Of a stretch of 64,000 nucleotides of DNA, positions 60,313 through 64,000 are shown one piece after another. The stretch comes from Microbacterium sp. CSI-V. GTDB taxonomy: Bacteria > Actinomycetota > Actinomycetes > Actinomycetales > Microbacteriaceae. Location of the stretch: assembly GCF_001984105.1 (NCBI RefSeq), contig NZ_MTQM01000003.1:36709-100708 (forward strand), in the 5' to 3' direction. The position numbers and the translations under genes are program-made. A model generated the notes under the pieces. That model searched no databases. It had not been told where the DNA came from and worked only from the letters and a program-made list of their open reading frames with translations. The first letter of the stretch is position 1. Every line of letters begins with the position of its first letter.

Positions 60313-61359
60313 ATGTCTTCCCTCACCACCCTCCTCGCCTCGACAGAGACCGACGGACCACGCATCTTCGACGCCATCAGTGGGATCGCCTCGTCGATGA
60401 CCACCATCTTTTCCTTCGCCGCGATCTTCTTCGGCGCGGTCTTCTGCATCATGGGCGTCACCAGGCTGATGCGCACCGCCGGCACCGAGTACAGCTCGGG
60501 GTGGGGCCACATCGGCGCCGGCGTGGTCGTCATGGCCACCGCGGTGTTCCTGCCGTGGATCCTCGGCTCCTTCGACCAACTCGGGGAGACGGATCCCACC
60601 CCGAGCGCAAAGCCATCGTCGACGACCTCGCCAGAACCCACATCGACCGCTGCGCCGTCGACCGCTCCCGAGACCGTGCAGGAACCCGCCGACCTCACCT
60701 GGCTGCTCGTCGTCCTCGGCATCATCGGCGCCCTGATCCTCGCCGCCGTACTGATCTGGATCCTCATCGCCGCCACCGGCCGCGCTCGCCGCAGCATCCG
60801 CGCCGCCCGCAAGGAAGCCGAAGTGGAGCGTGCCGGCCGGGAGCGGATCGCCACGGCCTGGCAGGCCTTCCACGATCGCCACAACGAGCTGCTGCGCAAG
60901 ATCGTGCACTCCGAGACCGACTGGGACTCGCTGTTCTTCCTGCCGGCGCTCACCGACCCGAACGTCCCACAGACCTACGCGATGCTGCGGGCCATGCGGG
61001 CCGCCGGCACGCAGCGCGACACGGCCGGCGAGCTGCCCGCGAATCTGCCCCTAGACGTCGATCTGACCACGCTCCCGTACCCCAAGGCAGTCGAGGCGTT
61101 CGCGGTCGCCTGGGACGCTGCAGAGCGCAACGCACGCCGTCTCGGCCAGAAGGGCGTGCCCCACGCCGAGCGCAAGCTCATCAAGGAGATCCGCACCCTC
61201 CTCGACATGGCCGAGAACGCGGCCGCATCATCGACCGAGCGTAGCCTCGCCTACCGCCGCGCGCAGAAGCTCATCGAGAGCCTCGAGACCGTCCACGTCC
61301 CCGAGAAGGCGATCGCTCAGCTCGAGGAACGCCAGCAGCTCATGATCACCGCGAACTGA
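60313..61359 (+). CDS. Three-helix membrane protein with cytoplasmic helical domain
   Basis: The 348-residue protein has membrane segments near 30-52, 66-86 and 135-158 (LLVVLGIIGALILAAVLIWILI), with a Thr/Pro-rich loop between the second and third. A large helical cytoplasmic C-terminal domain follows. No family recognised. GGGAG precedes the ATG. It heads an operon whose next gene was broken by the IS110 insertion. Confidence 0.68.
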   Translation: MSSLTTLLASTETDGPRIFDAISGIASSMTTIFSFAAIFFGAVFCIMGVTRLMRTAGTEYSSGWGHIGAGVVVMATAVFLPWILGSFDQLGETDPTPSAKPSSTTSPEPTSTAAPSTAPETVQEPADLTWLLVVLGIIGALILAAVLIWILIAATGRARRSIRAARKEAEVERAGRERIATAWQAFHDRHNELLRKIVHSETDWDSLFFLPALTDPNVPQTYAMLRAMRAAGTQRDTAGELPANLPLDVDLTTLPYPKAVEAFAVAWDAAERNARRLGQKGVPHAERKLIKEIRTLLDMAENAAASSTERSLAYRRAQKLIESLETVHVPEKAIAQLEERQQLMITAN

Positions 61360-61389
61360 ACCAACGGAGCCGAGCACATGAGTCCTCAG

Positions 61390-61615
61390 ACATGCATGCT
61401 GGTATGACGGTGCGGGGGTCGTGACCCGAAATCTGACTGGCGTCCTGCTGGACTGCCGATGGTCTGATCAGTCCGGCTCCCGCGCCTTCTGACGGCACCG
61501 GCCGGTCGGGCATGACCTAATACGAGCCTGACCCCGTCGCAGGAGGCCTGGTGCATGTCCTGTCTGACCGATCCGGCCGGTGTCGACCCCACTGGATCGG
61601 AAGGGCATCACCAGC
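61390..61615 (+). ncRNA. Candidate bridge-RNA region in the IS110 left end
   Basis: IS110-group elements carry a structured bridge RNA in the left non-coding end that pairs with donor and target DNA. This element's non-coding DNA is almost all on the left, before the transposase, as in that group. The stretch is GC-rich with several potential stems (for example GGTGTCGACCCC and GGCCGGTCGGGC regions). No loop-target pairing was demonstrated by eye. Confidence 0.45.
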
Positions 61616-62814
61616 ATGACAGAGCACCACCACCGGGTCGGCGGAATCGACTCCCACAAAGACAGCATCCACGCTGCGGTCATCGACGAGGTCGGGCATC
61701 ACGTCGCTGATCGTGAGTTCCCGACCACGCAAGCCGGCTACCGTCGGGCGGTCGCGTGGCTCATCGAGCACGGTCCTTTGACGGCTGTCGGGGTCGAGGG
61801 GACCTCGAGCTACGGCGTCGGCATCACCGCGGCCATCGCCGCGGCTGGCATCCGGGTGGTGGAAGTCAACCGCACCAGGCCAGCCGAGCGGCGACGGCAG
61901 GGGAAGACAGACCGGCTCGACGCCTACCGCGCCGCACGGTCGGTGCAGTCGGGTGAAGCCAGCACCGATCCGAAAAGCGCCACGATCGAGCCACTGCGTC
62001 ACTGAACGTGGCCCGCCGTTCGGCGGTCAAAGCTCAGCAAGTCGCTTTCCGGCAGATCGGCGCAGTGCTGGTCAACGCCCCCGCCCATCTCCGGGATCGT
62101 TACCGGAACCTGAGCGACGCAAAGCTGATCGCCGCGCTTGCTGCCGTCCGGCCAGAACAACACACCGATCCCGGCCTGGCCGATATCCTCCACTCCCTGC
62201 GTTCACTGGCGCGCCGCTACCGCGCGCTCGGAGAAGAGATCACTGACATCGAAGCTCGCATGAGAGCACGCGTGACCGCAGCCAACCCCGCCCTCATAGC
62301 CGTCAAAGGAGTCGGTCCCGTCGTTGGCGCGCAACTGCTGATCACCGCCGGGGACAACCCCGACCGGCTCAGATCCTCCGCGTCCTTCGCCGCGCTCTGC
62401 GGCACCGCCCCGATCCCGGTCAGCTCCGGCCGCACCGACCGACACCGACTCTCCCGAGGCGGAGACCGGCAAGCCAACGCCGCGCTGCACCACATCGTGA
62501 AAGTCCGACTCTCCTGCGATCCCGCCACCCGCGCCTACCGCGACGCGCATCTCGCGAAGGGATGGACGATCAAAGCCGTGTTCCGCGCTCTCAAACGCGC
62601 TGTCGCACGCGAGATCTTCCAGGCACTCACCGGGAACTGCGTCGTGCCCGACTACAGCGACCTACGTCCCGCACGCCGGGCCAAGAACCTCACCCTGACT
62701 GCTGCAGCCAACCACCTCGGCGTCTGGCCCGCCCGAGTCGGCGAACTCGAACTTGGACGACGACCCAACGACGAACTCGCCACCCGCTACCGCGAATGGC
62801 TCACAGCCGCTTGA
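61616..62814 (+). pseudogene. IS110-family transposase, frameshifted
   Basis: The N-terminal part (from ATG 61616) has the RuvC-like DEDD residues in GIDSHKD, GVEGTSSYG and KTDRLDAYRAA. The frame ends at 62005 after IEPLRH. The C-terminal part (62008-62814) starts with NVARRSAVKA and has the Tnp20 domain KGVGPVVGAQLL and APIPVSSGRTDRH with the catalytic serine region. One deleted base near 62003 (CAC-TGA instead of CAC-CTG) explains the split, so the enzyme is probably dead unless the base is a read error. Confidence 0.88.
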
Positions 62815-63107
62815 CACGCAATAGGAGCATCACACCCTCAGCCCGAGACCGGCAGCGCCGAGCGCGCGAGGGCCGCTGTAGCCGCCCTCGCCGGCAACGT
62901 GACCCATCGGCCCACGGACCATGAAATCGAGCTCTCAGAGGCGCTCACAGCGCTCCTCGCCGACCACGAGGCGCTGCTGAGCGATGTCCAGGAGAGGTGC
63001 GCCGTGGCATTCGACCGCGGCGTCGACGCGGAGCTCGAGGCGGCCATGCACCCGGACCCCGCTGCGGGCTACAAGTTCCCATCGAACCCCTACCGGCAGG
63101 AGCAGCC

Positions 63108-63377
63108 ATGAGCGTCACCGAATCAGAGCCGGTCACGGTCGGCATCACCGTCCCGTCCATCGCCCCGCAGGACCTCCTCGAGCGAGTCACCGCCATGGCC
63201 GACGATCTCGCCGCCGCCGGCATCAGCGTCGAGCTCGACGTCATCCGCACCTGCCGCAGCTGCGGATGCACGGACGACAGCGCTTGCTTCCTCGGCTGCA
63301 CATGGGTCAGCGAGACCGAGGACCTCTGCTCGAGCTGCGCGCCCGCCTCGAGCACGCCGGCGGCCGACCATGGCTGA
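63108..63377 (+). CDS. Small cysteine-rich protein, zinc-binding-like
   Basis: The 89-residue protein has an N-terminal alpha/beta stretch (SIAPQDLLERVTAMADDLAAA). A compact cysteine cluster follows: CRSCGCTDDSACFLGC with a later CSSC, enough ligands for one or two zinc ions. Similar short CxxCxC...C modules occur in actinophage and plasmid proteins. The ATG overlaps the interrupted gene's stop (ATGA). Confidence 0.68.
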   Translation: MSVTESEPVTVGITVPSIAPQDLLERVTAMADDLAAAGISVELDVIRTCRSCGCTDDSACFLGCTWVSETEDLCSSCAPASSTPAADHG

Positions 63378-63630
63378 GACCGCCGGCGGATGGGGCAACG
63401 AACCCGGCGGCGGCGAGCTCTGGCGCCTCATCGGCGATGCCTTCGGGCGCGCAGCGGCCGCAGACCCGCCGCGGCCGCCAGATCCGGAGATCTACCCTCA
63501 CCCCATCCGAGTCGACGGCCCCGCCCACTCCTGGATCTGGGACGGCGATGACCCCCGAATCGAATGCGCCGGATGCAAGGAACTCAGGGACGCCCACAAC
63601 GGCCACGTCCTCCGGCCCGGCCAAGCCTGA
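63370..63630 (+). CDS. Small hypothetical protein with a terminal CxxC
   Basis: The 86-residue protein overlaps the cysteine-rich gene by eight bases. It has a Gly/Pro-rich N-terminus and a C-terminal block WIWDGDDPRIECAGCKELRD ending GHVLRPGQA. The final 58 bases of this block are repeated in inverse orientation at the window's right edge. No family recognised. Confidence 0.62.
   Translation: MAETAGGWGNEPGGGELWRLIGDAFGRAAAADPPRPPDPEIYPHPIRVDGPAHSWIWDGDDPRIECAGCKELRDAHNGHVLRPGQA
63559..63616 (+). repeat. 58-bp perfect inverted repeat, left arm
   Basis: This arm, encoding the IECAGCKELRD...GHVLR tail, is the exact reverse complement of 63943-64000. The right arm reaches the window edge, so the repeat may be longer. 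The arms are 326 bases apart. Confidence 0.9.
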
Positions 63631-63643
63631 AACACACGTCCCC

Positions 63644-63682
63644 GATCGCCCCGGCTCTCACCACCGAGAGACCGGGGCGATC
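63644..63682 (+). terminator. Strong hairpin terminator
   Basis: GATCGCCCCGGCTCTC (63644-63659) pairs with GAGAG and CCGGGGCGATC (63666-63682) with one bulged A. It follows the last gene by 13 bases. The T content after it is modest. Confidence 0.75.
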
Positions 63683-63726
63683 TGCTGCTCCCTCCCTGAC
63701 GAGGGGCGGGGGGAGCCCGGGGGGAG

Positions 63727-63928
63727 GCGCGCAGCGCCCGGGGCCGATCGACCGATGCGGGCCAGCCCGGCGAGGGGCGGGCCCGGCACCGAGCCCGGGG
63801 AGCGATGGCCCCGGCCAACCGGGGCGCGCAGCGACCCGGCCGCGGGGCGGGACTGGACCGCCACGAGAAGAGCAACCACGAGAGGGCCGGCGGCCTGCCG
63901 CCGGTGGCTATGGGTCGAGCGCGCAGCG
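63727..63928. repeat. Three GCGCGCAGCG repeats at ~96-bp spacing
   Basis: GCGCGCAGCG occurs at 63727-63736, 63824-63833 and 63919-63928 (spacings 97 and 95). The surrounding 63683-63907 is extremely GC-rich, with short palindromes and no convincing gene. On the minus strand each copy contains GCTGCGC. Confidence 0.6.
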
Positions 63929-64000
63929 CTGAGACCGGCCTAGCCGGAGGACGTGGCCGTTGTGGGCGTCCCTGAGTTCCTTGCATCCGGCGCATTCGAT
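63908..64000 (-). CDS. Partial paralogue of the CxxC protein at the window edge
   Basis: The minus-strand frame from the window edge reads IECAGCKELRDAHNGHVLRL and stops at 63908 after GRSQRCALDP. Its first 19 residues equal the tail of the protein at 63370-63630. It is thus the 3' end of a convergent paralogue or duplicated fragment whose start lies outside the window. Confidence 0.55.
   Translation of the reverse strand: MECAGCKELRDAHNGHVLRLGRSQRCALDP
63943..64000 (-). repeat. 58-bp perfect inverted repeat, right arm
   Basis: Exact reverse complement of 63559-63616, running into the right window edge. Confidence 0.9.

Larger units (their letters stand above)
61386..62837 (+). mobile_element. 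IS110-family insertion element
   Basis: The sequence between two CCTCAG copies (61384-61389 and 62836-62841) is a 1452-base unit, a usual IS110 length. It holds a split IS110 transposase, a long left non-coding end (about 225 bases) and a very short right end (about 22 bases). There are no long terminal inverted repeats. The exact crossover is within the shared CCTCAG, with CT as possible core by analogy with IS621. Confidence 0.85.
61378..63111 (+). pseudogene. Small gene interrupted by the IS110-family element
   Basis: ATG at 61378 (CGGAG upstream) opens with codons for M S P Q and the frame then breaks. After the element the same frame resumes at CCTCAG (62836-62841): MSPQ continues as PETGSAERAR and on to EAAMHPDPAAGYKFPSNPY, stopping at 63111. 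The parent protein would be about 94 residues, helical (LSEALTALLADHEALLSDVQE) and unrecognised. The next gene overlaps its stop. Confidence 0.82.

Overview
The window is high-GC actinobacterial DNA. GC-rich codon use, GTG starts, leaderless promoters and KtrAB/Kdp/NrdH sequences of actinobacterial type suggest Microbacteriaceae or a relative; genus is not determined. It reads as a mobile composite: a Tn7-like transposon module whose probable cargo is an ion-homeostasis island, abutting the backbone of a large conjugative plasmid (or plasmid-like integrative element).

Region 1 (1-17 kb) holds the end of kdpB, then kdpC-kdpD-kdpE (high-affinity K+ uptake and its two-component control), nhaA (Na+/H+ antiport), a TrkH/KtrB transporter, a TetR-ABC exporter module, a frameshifted alpha/beta hydrolase, a ktrA-ktrB pair and a second TetR-ABC module. 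Region 2 (17.3-22.2 kb) is a compact minus-strand tnsA-tnsB-tnsC-tniQ operon with overlapping genes. A transposon end carrying two identical 25-bp repeats lies just upstream of tnsA. No second end was seen between tniQ and region 1, so region 1 is probably cargo, with the far end outside the window.

Region 3 (22.4-31 kb, minus strand) is a type IV secretion cluster: a two-repeat small protein, a cell-wall hydrolase (VirB1-like), VirB6/TrbL-like, VirB4 ATPase, VirB3/PrgI-like, a VirB2-like small membrane protein and TcpC/VirB8-like. Region 4 (31.3-34.7 kb) has a sigma-like regulator, parA with a small partner, a 256-bp array of 32 octamers that is a strong centromere/operator candidate, and another small DNA-binding candidate. 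Region 5 (34.8-47 kb) is a complete Tad/Flp pilus locus (SAF protein, TadZ, TadA, TadB, TadC, Flp pilin, TadE/G pseudopilins, prepilin peptidase) with a lipoprotein, a secreted protein and a large LysM membrane protein with a BTAD-like tail.

Region 6 (47-64 kb) carries small plasmid genes, a SRAP/HMCES-type protein and a 1653-residue primase-helicase replication protein. A protein with two copies of a domain also present in that replication protein lies upstream, and a protein resembling Streptomyces terminal protein Tpg lies downstream. An NrdH redoxin, several HTH proteins and a decayed IS110-family insertion follow; the insertion interrupts a small gene whose original reading frame can be reconstructed exactly. 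The right edge has a 58-bp perfect inverted repeat and three copies of a GC-rich 10-mer.

No rRNA, tRNA or CRISPR array was recognised. Relaxase and coupling-protein genes were not seen and may lie outside the window.
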